A DNA stretch of 64,000 nucleotides from Alphaproteobacteria bacterium (GTDB lineage Bacteria > Pseudomonadota > Alphaproteobacteria > Caulobacterales > Caulobacteraceae): the NCBI GenBank assembly GCA_018821435.1, contig JAHJME010000022.1:124001-188000 (forward strand), read 5' to 3'. Shown here piece after piece: positions 7,886-17,931 of the stretch (positions are counted from its first letter, which is position 1; every line of letters begins with the position of its first letter). Both the position numbers and the translations under genes were made by a program. The notes under the pieces were generated by a model. It made no database searches, was not told the origin of the DNA, and saw nothing but the letters and a program-made list of their open reading frames with translations.

Positions 7886-8362
7886 ATGCCGGCTGTGCGC
7901 GGTAATCGGATGCGTGGCTTGATGATCGCGGCTGCGGCGCTCAGCGTCGTCGCTGTGGGGGCCTGCGGAAGCATCCCCAACCCGCTGGGCGGCGGAAAAT
8001 CCGCCAAGGTGCGTTCGTCGGGCGACAACGCCGCGGCGATCGGCGTGAACGGCTATCTGTGGCGCGCCACGCTGGACACCCTGTCCTTCATGCCGCTGCA
8101 GTCGGCCGACCCGTACGGCGGCGTGATCGTCACCGACTGGTACACCAACCCCGACAAGACGGACGAGCGCTTCAAGTGCACCGTCTACATCCTGGATTCG
8201 CGCCTGCGCGCCGACGGCCTGAACGTGGCCGTCTTCAAGCAGCGCCGCGATGGGACGGGGAACTGGGTGGACGCGCCGACGGCCGGCCAGACCGAGACGG
8301 ATATCGAGAACTCGATTCTGACCCGCGCGCGCCAGCTTCGACTTTCGAACATCAAGGGCTGA
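7886..8362 (+). CDS. DUF3576-family lipoprotein
   Basis: A 158-residue conserved alphaproteobacterial protein of the DUF3576 family. It begins with a lipoprotein signal: a hydrophobic stretch MIAAAALSVVAVGAC with the lipid-modified Cys near residue 27. The mature domain contains GVNGYLWRATLDTLSFMPL, GGVIVTDWYTNPDK and RFKCTVYILD, typical of the family. The function is unknown; an envelope location is expected. The ATG at 7886 has GGAGAC eight bases before it; an internal ATG at 7910 also begins a plausible signal. A GC-rich hairpin follows the stop. Confidence 0.85.
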   Translation: MPAVRGNRMRGLMIAAAALSVVAVGACGSIPNPLGGGKSAKVRSSGDNAAAIGVNGYLWRATLDTLSFMPLQSADPYGGVIVTDWYTNPDKTDERFKCTVYILDSRLRADGLNVAVFKQRRDGTGNWVDAPTAGQTETDIENSILTRARQLRLSNIKG

Positions 8363-8370
8363 TCCAGCCA

Positions 8371-8390
8371 CCGCCGGCGCGAGCCGGCGG
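8371..8390. other. GC-rich perfect hairpin after DUF3576 gene
   Basis: An 8-bp perfect stem CCGCCGGC / GCCGGCGG around a GCGA tetraloop, nine bases after the stop. No T-tract follows, so it may be a pausing or mRNA 3'-end-protecting hairpin rather than an intrinsic terminator. Confidence 0.5.
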
Positions 8391-8479
8391 CTCCTTCGGG
8401 AGAACGTTCGTCTGTCGGCGCGCCTGACGATACCCTAGGCCGTTGACCGGAAGTCCAACTCCAGTCCAAAGGCCCCGTC

Positions 8480-11041
8480 ATGGCCCGCTATAACCCTAAA
8501 GAGACCGAGCCCCGCTGGCGTCAGGCGTGGACCGACGCCGACAGCTTCCGTGCGGTCATCGATCGCTCGAAGCCCAAGTACTACGTGCTGGAGATGTTCC
8601 CGTACCCATCGGGGCGTCTGCACATGGGCCACGTGCGCAACTATGCGATGGGCGACGTCATCGCCCGCTTCAAGCGCGCGCGGGGCTTCTCGGTGCTGCA
8701 CCCCATGGGTTGGGACGCCTTCGGCCTGCCCGCCGAGAACGCCGCCATGGAGCGCGGCGTCGATCCCAAGGCCTGGACCTACGAGAACATCGCCCGGATG
8801 CGGGCCGAGCTGAAGGAGCTGGGCCTGTCCATCGACTGGTCCAGGGAATTCGCGACGTGTGACGTTGAGTATTACGGCAAGCAGCAGGCCTGGTTCCTGG
8901 ACCTGTTCCAGCGTGGCCTGGTCTATCGCAAGGAAAGCGTCGTCAACTGGGACCCGGTCGACCAGACCGTCCTGGCCAACGAGCAAGTGGTCGACGGGCG
9001 CGGCTGGCGCTCGGGCGCCGTGGTCGAGAAGCGCAAGCTGAACCAGTGGTCCATGCGGATCACCGACTACGCCAACCAGCTGACCGACGACCTGGAGACC
9101 CTGGATCGCTGGCCCGAGAAGGTCCGCGTGATGCAGGAGAACTGGATCGGTCGCTCCAAAGGCCTGAAGTTCAAGTTCCATTTCGCCGACCCCGCCCGGA
9201 CCGAAGGGCTCGAAGTCTACACCACCCGCCCCGACACCCTGTACGGCGCCAGCTTCGTCGGCATCGCCGCCGACCACCCCCTCGCGGCCGAGATCGCGGC
9301 CAAGGATCCCAAGGCGGCCGCCTATATCGAGGAATGCCGGAAGGGCGCGGCAACCCAGGCCGAGATCGATACCGCCGAGAAGACCGGCTACGACACCGGC
9401 TTGCGCGTGAAGCACCCGTTCGATCCGACCTGGGAGCTGCCGGTCTGGATCGCGAACTTCATCCTGATGGACTACGGCACGGGCGCGATCTTCGCCTGCC
9501 CGGCCCACGACCAGCGCGACCTGGACTTCGCCCTCAAGTACGGCCAGCCGGTGAAGCCCGTCGTCCTGCCGCCAGGCGAGGACGCCGCGACCTTCGACGT
9601 CGGGACCGAGGCCTACACGGGCCCTGGCTCCATCTATAACTCCGCCTTCCTGGACGGCCTGGACATCGAGGCCGCCAAGATCGCCGCCATCGACCGCATC
9701 GAGGCCGCCGGCGACGGCGAGGGCGCCACCGCGTTCCGCCTGCGCGACTGGGGCGTCTCGCGTCAGCGCGCCTGGGGCTGTCCGATTCCGGTGGTGCACT
9801 GCCCCACCCACGGCGTCGTGGCGGTCCCGAAGGACCAGCTGCCCATCGCCCACCCCGCCGATATCGAGTTCGGCAAGTCGGGCAACGCGCTGGAGCGGCA
9901 CCCGACCTGGAAGCACACGACCTGCCCGACCTGCGGCGGGCCGGCGACGCGCGAGACGGACACGCTGGACACCTTCGTGGACAGCTCCTGGTACTTCGCC
10001 CGGTTCACAAATCCCGAGGCGGCCGAGCCCATCGACAAGGCGGCGGCCGACTACTGGCTGCCGGTCGACCAGTACATCGGCGGCATCGAGCACGCGGTGT
10101 TGCACCTGCTGTACGCCCGCTTCGTCACCAAGGCGCTGGCCGACGACGGCCAGCTGAGCGTGCGCGAGCCGTTCGCCGGCCTGTTCACGCAAGGCATGGT
10201 CACCCACGAGACCTATCGCCGCCAGAACGGGGACTGGGTGGAGCCTGGTCAGGTCGAGGTCGTGGTTGAAGGCTCCACCCGCCGGGCGACACTGGTCGAG
10301 GGCGGCGAGCCGGTGGTCATCGGCGACATCGAGAAGATGTCGAAGTCCAAGAAGAACACCGTCGCGCCCGAAGAGATCTTCGACGTCTACGGCGTCGACG
10401 CCGCGCGCCTGTTCGTACTGAGCGACAGCCCGGCCGAGCGCGACGTCCAATGGACCTCGGGCGGCGTCCAGGGCTCATGGCGCTTCGTGAACCGGGTGTG
10501 GGACGAGTTCGACAGCCAGCCGCAGGGCGCCGCCGCCGGCGAACCCGACTCCGAGCTGCGCCGGGCCACCCACAAGCTGGTGAAGCAGGTGACCGAGGCG
10601 ATCGACACCTTCCGCTTCAACGCCGGCATCGCGCGCCTGTACGAATTCCTGAACCTGCTGAAGGCCAATCCGGTCGCAGGCGCTTCGCCGGCGGTCCTGG
10701 CCGCGCGCCAGGAAGCGCTGAGCGCCTTCGCGCGCCTGATCGCGCCGTTCACGCCCCACCTGGCCGAGGCCTGCTGGGAGCGGATCGGCGGCGCGGGCAT
10801 GGTCGTGCAGGCCGAGTGGCCGGCCTTCGATCCCGCCCTGACCGAGGACGCGGTGAAGATCCTGCCCGTCCAGGTCAACGGCAAGCGCCGGGGTGAAATC
10901 ACCGCCCCCGCGGGCGCCGAGCAGGCCGAGGTCGAAGCCATCCTGAAGGCCGATCCCGATATCGCCCAGCGCCTGGAAGGCCTGACCATCCGCAAGATCA
11001 TTGTGGTGAAGGACAGGATCGTGAATATCGTGGCCGCATGA
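8480..11041 (+). CDS. leuS: leucyl-tRNA synthetase
   Basis: An 853-residue class I aminoacyl-tRNA synthetase that charges tRNA-Leu. HIGH-type motif [19 protein letters not shown] (near 39-57), editing (CP1) domain with [17 protein letters not shown], the Cys pair in [21 protein letters not shown], and the KMSKS loop [13 protein letters not shown] (near 618). The C-terminal anticodon-binding and LeuRS-specific domains are present, so it is full length. It overlaps lptE by ATGA. A long antisense frame covers much of the gene and is a composition artefact. Confidence 0.98.
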   Translation: MARYNPKETEPRWRQAWTDADSFRAVIDRSKPKYYVLEMFPYPSGRLHMGHVRNYAMGDVIARFKRARGFSVLHPMGWDAFGLPAENAAMERGVDPKAWTYENIARMRAELKELGLSIDWSREFATCDVEYYGKQQAWFLDLFQRGLVYRKESVVNWDPVDQTVLANEQVVDGRGWRSGAVVEKRKLNQWSMRITDYANQLTDDLETLDRWPEKVRVMQENWIGRSKGLKFKFHFADPARTEGLEVYTTRPDTLYGASFVGIAADHPLAAEIAAKDPKAAAYIEECRKGAATQAEIDTAEKTGYDTGLRVKHPFDPTWELPVWIANFILMDYGTGAIFACPAHDQRDLDFALKYGQPVKPVVLPPGEDAATFDVGTEAYTGPGSIYNSAFLDGLDIEAAKIAAIDRIEAAGDGEGATAFRLRDWGVSRQRAWGCPIPVVHCPTHGVVAVPKDQLPIAHPADIEFGKSGNALERHPTWKHTTCPTCGGPATRETDTLDTFVDSSWYFARFTNPEAAEPIDKAAADYWLPVDQYIGGIEHAVLHLLYARFVTKALADDGQLSVREPFAGLFTQGMVTHETYRRQNGDWVEPGQVEVVVEGSTRRATLVEGGEPVVIGDIEKMSKSKKNTVAPEEIFDVYGVDAARLFVLSDSPAERDVQWTSGGVQGSWRFVNRVWDEFDSQPQGAAAGEPDSELRRATHKLVKQVTEAIDTFRFNAGIARLYEFLNLLKANPVAGASPAVLAARQEALSAFARLIAPFTPHLAEACWERIGGAGMVVQAEWPAFDPALTEDAVKILPVQVNGKRRGEITAPAGAEQAEVEAILKADPDIAQRLEGLTIRKIIVVKDRIVNIVAA

Positions 11042-11547
11042 GCCGGTTCCTCGCCCTCGCCCTGGTCGCCTCGACCCTCGCCCTCAGCGGTTGCGCGGGC
11101 TTCCAGCCCCTGTACGCCCAGCCGAACGTGGTGAGCAGCCTGGCCGCCATCCACGTGAATGCGCCGGGCGGCCGCACCGGCTACCTGATCCGCCAGCACC
11201 TGGACGACGCCTTCGCCAAGGATCACTCGGCGGCGCCGGCCTACACCATGGACATCAGCCTCGGCGAAGCGCGCTATCCGCGTGGCGTGCGGATCGACAA
11301 CGTGGCCACCCGCTACGAATATGTGCTGACCGCCAGCTACGTCCTGCGGGAGTCGAAGTCCGGGGCCACGGCGAAACAGGGCCAGGTGCGGGTCGAGCTG
11401 ACCTACGACAGCGCCGACCAACCCTACGCCTCCATCGCCGCCCAGCAGGACGCCCAGGACCGGGCCGCCGACGAGGCCGCGCGGCGGATCGAGATGGAAC
11501 TATCGGTCTGGCTCGCCAACGGCGCGAAGGTGGCCTCGGCCAAGTGA
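11038..11547 (+). CDS. lptE: LPS-assembly lipoprotein LptE
   Basis: A 169-residue outer-membrane lipoprotein that plugs the LptD translocon and helps deliver LPS to the cell surface. Lipobox [13 protein letters not shown] with the modified Cys at residue 19; the CGFxPLY start of the mature protein is the LptE signature. It overlaps leuS by four bases and precedes holA by 25 bases, the order conserved from alphaproteobacteria to E. coli. Length and fold are ordinary. Confidence 0.92.
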   Translation: MSRFLALALVASTLALSGCAGFQPLYAQPNVVSSLAAIHVNAPGGRTGYLIRQHLDDAFAKDHSAAPAYTMDISLGEARYPRGVRIDNVATRYEYVLTASYVLRESKSGATAKQGQVRVELTYDSADQPYASIAAQQDAQDRAADEAARRIEMELSVWLANGAKVASAK

Positions 11548-11572
11548 TTTCCGCTCCGCGGGTAGGTTTGTC

Positions 11573-12625
11573 ATGATCCTGGGCAAGCGACCGGATATCG
11601 AACGCTTCCTCGGCAAGCCCGATCCGGCCATCCGCGCCGCGCTGATCTATGGCCGCGACATCGGCGTGGTGCGCGACCGGGGCCACGCGCTGGCCGCCAA
11701 ACTGGTCCCCAATCCCGACGACCCCTTCGATGTCTCGCTGCTGACCGAGCAGGATCTGACCGACGATGGCGGCCGCCTGGAGGGCGAGCTCGCGGCTCAG
11801 TCGCTGATGGGCGGCCGCCGTCTGGTGCGCCTGCGCCTCTCGGCCGAGAAGCCCGCGGTCGACAAGCTGGCCGCCGAGGCGCTGGACCGCCACGCCAAGG
11901 GGGAGCTCAACCCCGACGCCTTCTTCCTCATCGAGGCCGGCAACCTGGGCAAGGACTCGGCCCTGCGGAAGATCGCCGAGAAGGTCAGCGCCGCCGCCGC
12001 CATCCCCTGTTACGAGGACGAGCCCGGCGACGTGGCCCGATTGATCCGCGATCTGCTGGCCAAGGACGGGGTCTCGCTGAATTCCGACGCCGTGCAGGTC
12101 CTGGTCGCCCGCCTGCCCAAGGAACGCGGCGTCGCGCGCCAAGAGATCGAGCGGCTGGCGCTCTACCTCGGCCCCGGCAGCGGGGTGACCGCCACGCCCG
12201 CCGACCTCGAGCCGTTCCTGGGCGTCGAGCCCGAGTCCTCGCTGTTCGACGCGGCGTCGGACGCCTTCGGCGGCCGATTGGGCGAAGCCCAGGCGGGCCT
12301 GCGACGCGCGGCCCAGGAGGGCGAGGCCGGTCCCGCCGCCGTCCGGGCCCTGGGCATGCACCTGGGCAAGCTGCGCCGCACGCTGACCCTGGCCAAGAAC
12401 GGCGCCGGCCTGCAGGAGGCCGCCAAGGCGTCCGGCGTGTTCTGGAAGCAGGAGCGCGAGTTCCTGCGCCAGGCTCGCACCTGGACCCTGGAGGAGCTGG
12501 ACCGCATCCAGCCCGAGGTTCTCAACGCCGACCGCGCCTGCAAGACCGCCGGTTCCCCGGACCGCCTCATCGCCGAGCGCCTGGCGCTGACGGTGGCCGG
12601 TCGCGCGCGGCGGTTGGGGTTGTAG
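11573..12625 (+). CDS. holA: DNA polymerase III delta subunit
   Basis: A 350-residue clamp-loader delta subunit that opens the beta clamp. Features: ALIYGRDIGVVRDRG in place of a nucleotide-binding Walker A (delta does not bind ATP), DPFDVSLLTEQDL, FFLIEAGNLGKDSALR, VLVARLPKERGVARQEIERL, and the C-terminal collar domain with HLGKLRRTL. It follows lptE closely, as is usual for the leuS-lptE-holA group. Confidence 0.93.
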   Translation: MILGKRPDIERFLGKPDPAIRAALIYGRDIGVVRDRGHALAAKLVPNPDDPFDVSLLTEQDLTDDGGRLEGELAAQSLMGGRRLVRLRLSAEKPAVDKLAAEALDRHAKGELNPDAFFLIEAGNLGKDSALRKIAEKVSAAAAIPCYEDEPGDVARLIRDLLAKDGVSLNSDAVQVLVARLPKERGVARQEIERLALYLGPGSGVTATPADLEPFLGVEPESSLFDAASDAFGGRLGEAQAGLRRAAQEGEAGPAAVRALGMHLGKLRRTLTLAKNGAGLQEAAKASGVFWKQEREFLRQARTWTLEELDRIQPEVLNADRACKTAGSPDRLIAERLALTVAGRARRLGL

Positions 12626-12662
12626 GCGCATGGCGCTACGCTCTCCGCAGGGAGGCGTCGCA

Positions 12663-13661
12663 ATGCTCAGGATCACCGTTATCGCCGCGACGTTGCTCGC
12701 CGCCGCCGCGAACGCCGCGGAGCCGCTGCCGCCCTCGACCTATGTGAAGCCGGCCCAGCTCGTGACCCTGCCCGATGGGCGGAAGATCAACCTGTTCTGC
12801 CAGGGGTCGGGCGCGCCGACCGTGGTGCTGGACGCCGGCTGGGGCTCGGGGATCAGCACCTGGTCCAAGGTGCAGCCGGGAATCGCGGAGACCACCCGCG
12901 TCTGCGCCTTCGACCGCCCGGGCATGGGCTTCAGCGATCCGGGCCCTCTGCCTCGCGACGCCGCCGCCGTGGTCGCCGATGAGCGCGCGGCGTTGAAGGC
13001 TGCGAAGATCCCCGGGCCCTACGTCCTGGTCGGGCACTCGATGGCCGGCCTGCACGTCCGCCTGTACGCCTCGGAGTATCCCAAGGAGGTGGCCGGCGCC
13101 GTGCTTGTCGACCCCTCCAATCCCCACCAGGCCGCACGCTTCGCCGAGGTCGCGCCCAAGGGGGCGGCGCTGAACGACAAGATGATGGGAATGATGCGCG
13201 GTTGCGCCGACAAGGTGGTCGCGGGAACGCTGAAGGCCGGCGAGCCCGGCTTCGCCCTCTGCTTCCCGCCCCCGGCCGCCACCTTGCCCGAGGACTATCG
13301 CGCCGTGATCATCGCCCGCCAGGGCGAGGGCTGGCGGCTGAAGATGCAGGCGTCCGAGGTCGACAGCATGGCGACCACCTCCTCGGCAGACATCGACCGG
13401 ACGAAACGCTCGCTGGGCGCCCTGCCCTGGACCGTGCTGACCGCCGACGCCACCGGCAAGGGTCCGCCGACACCGGTCGAGGAACAGCCGGCCTCCGGCC
13501 AGGTCTGGAAGGCCATGCACGACGAAGCCGCCGCGCTCTCGACGATCGGGGAAAACCGGATGGTCGCCTCGGGCCACAACATCCAGGCGGACAAGCCCGA
13601 GGTGGTGATCGCCGCCGTCAACGAAGTTGTGGCCGCCGTGCGGGCGAAGCCCCGCCGCTAG
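12663..13661 (+). CDS. exported alpha/beta hydrolase
   Basis: A 332-residue alpha/beta-hydrolase with a signal peptide (MLRITVIAATLLAAAANAAE). Nucleophile elbow VLVGHSMAGLHVRLYASEYP with the Ser near residue 125; oxyanion region LDAGWGSGISTWSKVQ; catalytic His in VASGHNIQADKP (near 301). The acid is probably in the strand around PWTVLTADATG. Start chosen at 12663: GGAGG lies seven bases upstream and the signal begins there; the longer frame adds a poor N-terminus. The substrate is unknown. It converges with parB, overlapping it by four bases. Confidence 0.85.
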   Translation: MLRITVIAATLLAAAANAAEPLPPSTYVKPAQLVTLPDGRKINLFCQGSGAPTVVLDAGWGSGISTWSKVQPGIAETTRVCAFDRPGMGFSDPGPLPRDAAAVVADERAALKAAKIPGPYVLVGHSMAGLHVRLYASEYPKEVAGAVLVDPSNPHQAARFAEVAPKGAALNDKMMGMMRGCADKVVAGTLKAGEPGFALCFPPPAATLPEDYRAVIIARQGEGWRLKMQASEVDSMATTSSADIDRTKRSLGALPWTVLTADATGKGPPTPVEEQPASGQVWKAMHDEAAALSTIGENRMVASGHNIQADKPEVVIAAVNEVVAAVRAKPRR

Positions 13662-14527
13662 CTCCGCATCAAGCGGCGGCAGATTTCGTCGAGCTGTTCC
13701 AGGCTGGCGTACTTGATCTTCACTTCGCCGACGCCGTCGCGGTCGGTGATGTCGACGCTCATGCCAAGGGCGTCTTCCAGATCCACCTCGAGCGAGGCCG
13801 TATCCGCGTCCTTCGGCGCCTTGCGCGGTCCGGACGCCTTCTTCGGCGCGTCGGCCTTGTCGCGCGTCAGCGCCTCGGTCTCGCGAACCGACAGACCCTC
13901 GGCGACGACGCGGTCGGCCAGAGCCTCGGCGTTGTCGGCGGTCAGCAGCGCGCGGGCGTGGCCGGCGGTCAGCCGCCTGGCGACCAGGTGATCCTGCACG
14001 CCGGGCGGGAGCTGCATCAGGCGCAGGGTGTTGGCCACGTGGCTGCGCGACTTGCCCAGCCGCTTGGCGGTCTCGTCCTGCGTGATCGACAGGCGGCCCA
14101 TCAGCGCGGAATAGGCGCGGGCCTCTTCGATCGCGTTCAGATCCGCGCGCTGGATGTTCTCGATGATGGCGATTTCGAACGCCTCGGTGTCGCCCAGCGT
14201 TCGCACCAGCGCCGGGATCGCCCGGAGGCCCGCCCGCTGCGCCGCGCGCCAGCGGCGCTCGCCGGCGACGATCTCGTACTCGCCGTCCTTGCCCGGCGAT
14301 GGTCGCACCAGGATCGGCTGCAGCACGCCCTTGTCGCGGATCGAGGCTTCCAGCTCGGCCAAGTCGGCCTCGTCGAAATTCTGACGCGGCTGTTCGGGGT
14401 TTCGGTGGATCAGTTCGATCGGGATGTCGCGGACGCCGGAGGCCGGATCCGACGCGTGGGCGATTTCCTCGGACTCGCCCAGCAGCGCGGAAAGCCCGCG
14501 CCCTAGTCCTCTGCGGTTTTCCGCCAT
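13658..14527 (-). CDS. parB: chromosome-partitioning protein ParB
   Basis: A 289-residue CTP-dependent DNA clamp that loads at parS and spreads. N-terminal ParA-interacting segment MAENRRGLGRGLSALLG; CTPase domain with PIELIHRNPEQPRQNFDE and the GERR box EIVAGERRWRAAQRAG; ENIQRADLNAIEEARAY; helix-turn-helix ITQDETAKRLGKSRSHVANT that reads parS; a charged linker and a C-terminal dimerisation domain ending EEL-like (ASLEQLDEICRRLM). The ATG overlaps the parA stop (TGATG). Two perfect parS sites lie 3.3 and 7.2 kb toward oriC. Confidence 0.97.
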   Translation of the reverse strand: MAENRRGLGRGLSALLGESEEIAHASDPASGVRDIPIELIHRNPEQPRQNFDEADLAELEASIRDKGVLQPILVRPSPGKDGEYEIVAGERRWRAAQRAGLRAIPALVRTLGDTEAFEIAIIENIQRADLNAIEEARAYSALMGRLSITQDETAKRLGKSRSHVANTLRLMQLPPGVQDHLVARRLTAGHARALLTADNAEALADRVVAEGLSVRETEALTRDKADAPKKASGPRKAPKDADTASLEVDLEDALGMSVDITDRDGVGEVKIKYASLEQLDEICRRLMRS

Positions 14528-15348
14528 CAGCTCAGTTCCAGTTGGGGGGCGCGCCGCTTGCGTTCGCGCAGGACGACCTCGCGGGCCAGCTTCAGATAGG
14601 CTTGGCTGCCCGAGCACTTCAGATCGTAGACCAGCACCGGCTTGCCGAACGACGGCGCCTCGGAGACACGGACGTTGCGCGGGATGACGGTCTGGTAAAC
14701 CGCGTCGCCGAAGTGGCTGCGCACGTCGCTGGCCACCTGTTCCGACAGGGAATTGCGCCGGTCGTACATGGTCAGCACCACGCCCTGCAGCTCCAGCGCA
14801 GGGTTCAGGCTGCCGCGCACCAGATCGATGGTGCGCATCAGTTGGGTCAGGCCTTCCAGGGCGAAGAACTCGCACTGCAGCGGCACCAGCACGGCGTCGG
14901 ACGCGGCCATGGCGTTGACCGTCAACAGGTTCAGCGACGGCGGGCAGTCGATCAGGATGTAGGTATAGGCCCCGGCGTCCCGAACCGGCGCGATCGCGTC
15001 GCGCAGTTTGAACGAGCGGCGGGCCTGCTGGCCCAGTTCCAGCTCCACGCCGGACAGGTCGGGGTCCGATGGGATCAGGTCCAGGCCGGGAACCGAGGTC
15101 TTGACCACGGCCTCCAGCAGCGGCTGTTCGCCCATCAGCACGTCGTAGAGGGTCTTCTTGCGCAGCGCGCGGCCGATCCCGAGACCGGTCGAGGCGTTGC
15201 CCTGTGGATCGCTGTCGATCAGCAGCACCTTCTCGCCGACGGCGGCCAGGGCGGTCCCCAGGTTGATGGCGGTCGTGGTCTTGCCCACGCCGCCCTTCTG
15301 GTTGGCGACGACCAGTACGCGTAATCCCCGGTCAGACCTTGCGGGCAC
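14527..15348 (-). CDS. parA: chromosome-partitioning ATPase ParA
   Basis: A 273-residue deviant-Walker ATPase whose gradient on the nucleoid pulls ParB-parS complexes to the new pole. P-loop NQKGGVGKTTTAINLG (signature Lys near residues 17-18), Walker A' LLIDSDPQGNAS, Walker B YILIDCPPSL and LTMYDRRNSLSEQV. Its 5' end overlaps rsmG by 17 bases and its stop overlaps the parB start, so rsmG-parA-parB are tightly coupled. Confidence 0.97.
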   Translation of the reverse strand: MPARSDRGLRVLVVANQKGGVGKTTTAINLGTALAAVGEKVLLIDSDPQGNASTGLGIGRALRKKTLYDVLMGEQPLLEAVVKTSVPGLDLIPSDPDLSGVELELGQQARRSFKLRDAIAPVRDAGAYTYILIDCPPSLNLLTVNAMAASDAVLVPLQCEFFALEGLTQLMRTIDLVRGSLNPALELQGVVLTMYDRRNSLSEQVASDVRSHFGDAVYQTVIPRNVRVSEAPSFGKPVLVYDLKCSGSQAYLKLAREVVLRERKRRAPQLELS

Positions 15349-15973
15349 GACCCAACCTCCTCACACGCACGATCCGGCCGCGCTCATCACTGAGCGACGG
15401 TACGACATCCGCCTCGTATTCCCAATATCTAGCGGCCTCAGACATCTCCGGCACCACATCTTGTCCCTTGAGGAACAGGCCTTGCGCCCCGTCCAGCAAG
15501 TATGGCCGAGCATACCCCAACAGGCGGTGAAGAGGCGCGCAAGCGCGTGCGGTGACGATGTCCACATGCAAGGCGAGGTTTTCCGCCCTTTCGTTGTGCA
15601 CCGTCGCCGGTAGCTCCAGCGCCTCGACCACCTGGGTCAGGAAGCGGCAGCGTTTCGCCATGCTCTCGACGAGGTGCACGTGAAACCCTTCGCGGTCCTT
15701 GCCCAGGATCGCCAGGACCAGGCCGGGGAAGCCGGCGCCGGCGCCCAGGTCGGCCCAGGTGACCGCGTGCGGGGCCAGGCGGAAGAGCTGGGCCGAGTCC
15801 CAGGCGTGGCGGTTCCAGAAGTCCGGGATGGTCGCGGGCCCCACCAGGTTCATGACCTCGTTGCCGGCCGTCAGCAGATCGAGGAACCGCGACAGCTCAT
15901 CCATCTGCTCCGGCGTGGCCTTGGTGGCCTTGGCGAAGGCTTGGGCGTCGGCGACCGCCACGTCAGGCCGCAC
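15332..15973 (-). CDS. rsmG: 16S rRNA m7G527 methyltransferase RsmG (GidB)
   Basis: A 213-residue Rossmann-fold methyltransferase that makes m7G527 in 16S rRNA with S-adenosylmethionine. SAM-binding motif [37 protein letters not shown] and [13 protein letters not shown]-terminal [20 protein letters not shown] is family-typical. It overlaps mnmG by 11 bases and parA by 17 bases, the classical gid-par arrangement next to the origin. An imperfect parS sequence lies inside it (15673-15686). Confidence 0.95.
   Translation of the reverse strand: MRPDVAVADAQAFAKATKATPEQMDELSRFLDLLTAGNEVMNLVGPATIPDFWNRHAWDSAQLFRLAPHAVTWADLGAGAGFPGLVLAILGKDREGFHVHLVESMAKRCRFLTQVVEALELPATVHNERAENLALHVDIVTARACAPLHRLLGYARPYLLDGAQGLFLKGQDVVPEMSEAARYWEYEADVVPSLSDERGRIVRVRRLGRARKV
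15673..15686. other. imperfect parS-like site inside rsmG
   Basis: GGTGCACGTGAAAC matches the 14-bp parS palindrome at 12 of 14 positions; the right ten bases (CACGTGAAAC) are perfect. It lies between the parB gene and the perfect site at 17842. ParB binding is possible but unproven. Confidence 0.4.
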
Positions 15974-17822
15974 GACGGCGGACGTGCGCCAGCAGGGCGG
16001 TGAGCGCGCCGGGGGTCACGCCCTCGATGCGGGCGGCCTGGCCCAGAGTCAGCGGGCGGACATTGGCCAGCTTCTCGCGGACCTCGTTGGAGAGGCCGCC
16101 GATGGCGGCGTAGTCCAGCTCGCCGGGCAGGCGCAGGTCTTCGTCGCGGCGGAAGGCTTCGGCGTCGGCGGCCTGGCGGTCCAGGTAGCCGGCATAGGAG
16201 GCGTCGATCTCGATCTGCTCGCGGACGGCCGGCGCCCAGGCGGCGATCTGCGGCCAGATGGCGGCCAGATCCTCGAAGCCGATGGTCGGATAGGCCAGCA
16301 GCTCGACCACGTCGCGGCGCTGGCCGTCGGCCTTCACCGGCAGGCCTGCCTTGGCGGCGGCCGCGGGGGTAAGGGTCAGGGCGTGGGCCATGGCGCGGGC
16401 CTCGGCGAGTTGGCTGGCCTTGGCGCCGAAGGCCTCGGCGCGACGGGAACCGACGACGCCCAGATCGACGCCCCGCGCCGTCAGACGCTGGTCGGCGTTG
16501 TCGGCGCGCAGCGTCAGGCGGAACTCGGCGCGGCTGGTGAACATGCGATAGGGCTCGGTCACGCCCCGGGTTACCAGGTCGTCGATCAGCACGCCGATGT
16601 AGGCTTCGTCGCGGGCGAACTGCACCGGCTCGGCGCCGGAAGCCGCACGGGCCGCGTTGAGGCCGGCGACCAGGCCTTGGGCCCCCGCCTCCTCATAGCC
16701 CGTGGTGCCGTTGATCTGGCCGGCCAGGTAGAGGCCCGGCAGGCGCTTGACCTCAAGGGTGGGGTAGAGCTCGCGGGGGTCGACGTAGTCGTATTCGATG
16801 GCGTAGCCGTGCCGCTTCACCACCACCTGCTCCAGGCCGGGGATGGTGCGCAGGAACAGATCCTGGGTCTCGGCGCTGACCGAGGTGGAGATGCCGTTCG
16901 GATAGACGGTCGTGTCGTCCAGGCCCTCGGGCTCCAGGAAGATCTGGTGGCTGGTCTTGTCGCGGAAGCGGACGACCTTGTCCTCGATCGAGGGGCAGTA
17001 GCGGGGGCCCTTCCCCGACACCCGACCGCCGTAGACCGCGCTCTCGGTCAAGCGCTCGGCGATGATCCGGTGGGTCTCTTCGGTGGTGAAGGTGATGCCG
17101 CACTGGATTTGGGGGACCGTGATCCGGTCGGTCAGGAACGAGAACGGGATCGGCTCGGCGTCGGCGTCCTGCATCTCCAGGCGGTCCCAGGCGATGGTGG
17201 AGCCGTCGAGGCGGGCGGGCGTGCCGGTCTTGAGGCGGCCCATCTGGAGGCCGGAGGCGTAGAGGCGGTCGGCAAGGCCGATGGCGGGGGCGTCGCCCAT
17301 GCGGCCGGCGGGGGTGCGCAGCTCGCCCTGGTGGATCACGCCCTTGAGGAAGGTGCCGGTGGTGAGCACGACGCGGCCGGCGCGATACGCCGTGCCGGTA
17401 GCGCCGACGACACCCAGCACCTGTGCATCGTCGCAGATCAGGTCCTCGACGGCCTCGGCGATGATGGTGAGGTTGGGGGTGGCGGCCAGTTCGGCCTGCA
17501 TGGCTTCGCGGTAGAGGCGGCGGTCGATCTGGCTGCGGGGGCCGCGGACGGCGGCGCCCTTGGAGCGATTGAGCATCCGGAACTGGATGCCGGCGACATC
17601 GGCCAGGCGGCCCATGAGGCCATCCAGGGCGTCGATCTCGCGGACCAGATGGCCCTTGCCCAGGCCGCCGATAGCCGGGTTGCAGCTCATCTCGCCGATG
17701 GTCTCGAGCTTGTGGGTGAGCAGCAGGGTGCGCGCGCCGAAACGCGCCGACGCGGCGGCGGCCTCGCAGCCGGCGTGTCCCCCACCAATGACGATCACAT
17801 CCCAGGTCATGAGGGGGTGCAT
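15963..17822 (-). CDS. mnmG: tRNA uridine-5-carboxymethylaminomethyl modification enzyme MnmG (GidA)
   Basis: A 619-residue FAD enzyme that, with MnmE, makes the cmnm5 modification of wobble U34 in several tRNAs. FAD-binding start [40 protein letters not shown], the catalytic Cys region [30 protein letters not shown] and [17 protein letters not shown]. The C-terminal MnmE-binding domain is intact. The frame has an ATG at 17822 and another at 17810, where most homologues begin; neither has a clear Shine-Dalgarno. A perfect parS lies 20 bases upstream. Confidence 0.95.
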   Translation of the reverse strand: MHPLMTWDVIVIGGGHAGCEAAAASARFGARTLLLTHKLETIGEMSCNPAIGGLGKGHLVREIDALDGLMGRLADVAGIQFRMLNRSKGAAVRGPRSQIDRRLYREAMQAELAATPNLTIIAEAVEDLICDDAQVLGVVGATGTAYRAGRVVLTTGTFLKGVIHQGELRTPAGRMGDAPAIGLADRLYASGLQMGRLKTGTPARLDGSTIAWDRLEMQDADAEPIPFSFLTDRITVPQIQCGITFTTEETHRIIAERLTESAVYGGRVSGKGPRYCPSIEDKVVRFRDKTSHQIFLEPEGLDDTTVYPNGISTSVSAETQDLFLRTIPGLEQVVVKRHGYAIEYDYVDPRELYPTLEVKRLPGLYLAGQINGTTGYEEAGAQGLVAGLNAARAASGAEPVQFARDEAYIGVLIDDLVTRGVTEPYRMFTSRAEFRLTLRADNADQRLTARGVDLGVVGSRRAEAFGAKASQLAEARAMAHALTLTPAAAAKAGLPVKADGQRRDVVELLAYPTIGFEDLAAIWPQIAAWAPAVREQIEIDASYAGYLDRQAADAEAFRRDEDLRLPGELDYAAIGGLSNEVREKLANVRPLTLGQAARIEGVTPGALTALLAHVRRRAA

Positions 17823-17841
17823 ATAGGGGAAAGCCGCTGAC

Positions 17842-17855
17842 GTTTCACGTGAAAC
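17842..17855. other. parS: parS centromere site 1
   Basis: GTTTCACGTGAAAC, a perfect 14-bp palindrome identical to the bacterial parS consensus. It lies between mnmG and mnmE, 3.3 kb from parB and about 9 kb left of oriC. ParB loads here to form the kinetochore-like complex. Confidence 0.93.
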
Positions 17856-17865
17856 AGTGGTGCGG

Positions 17866-17931
17866 GTCGTGGAGGACCCCCTCCGTCGCCTTTGGCGACA
17901 CCTCCCCCGAGGGGGGAGGAATTCTCAGCGC
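17866..17931. repeat. family A palindromic repeat
   Basis: GAGGACCCCCTCCGTCGCCT followed by the complementary TTGGCGACACCTCCCC and a GAGGGGGGAGGAATT end. It fills the gap between parS site 1 and the mnmE stop. Confidence 0.8.

Noticed and set aside
8435..10450. A 671-codon open frame antisense to leuS
   Set aside because: It mirrors leuS codon for codon in a GC-rich sequence; its product is low-complexity and has no motif, while leuS is fully supported.
11152..11160. CACGTGAAT in lptE as a parS half-site
   Set aside because: The match ends after nine bases and the left half does not match parS.
15699..17840. A 713-codon open frame antisense to mnmG and rsmG
   Set aside because: Shadow of real genes; rich in Gly, Ala, Val, Asp and His repeats, with no domain and no start signal.
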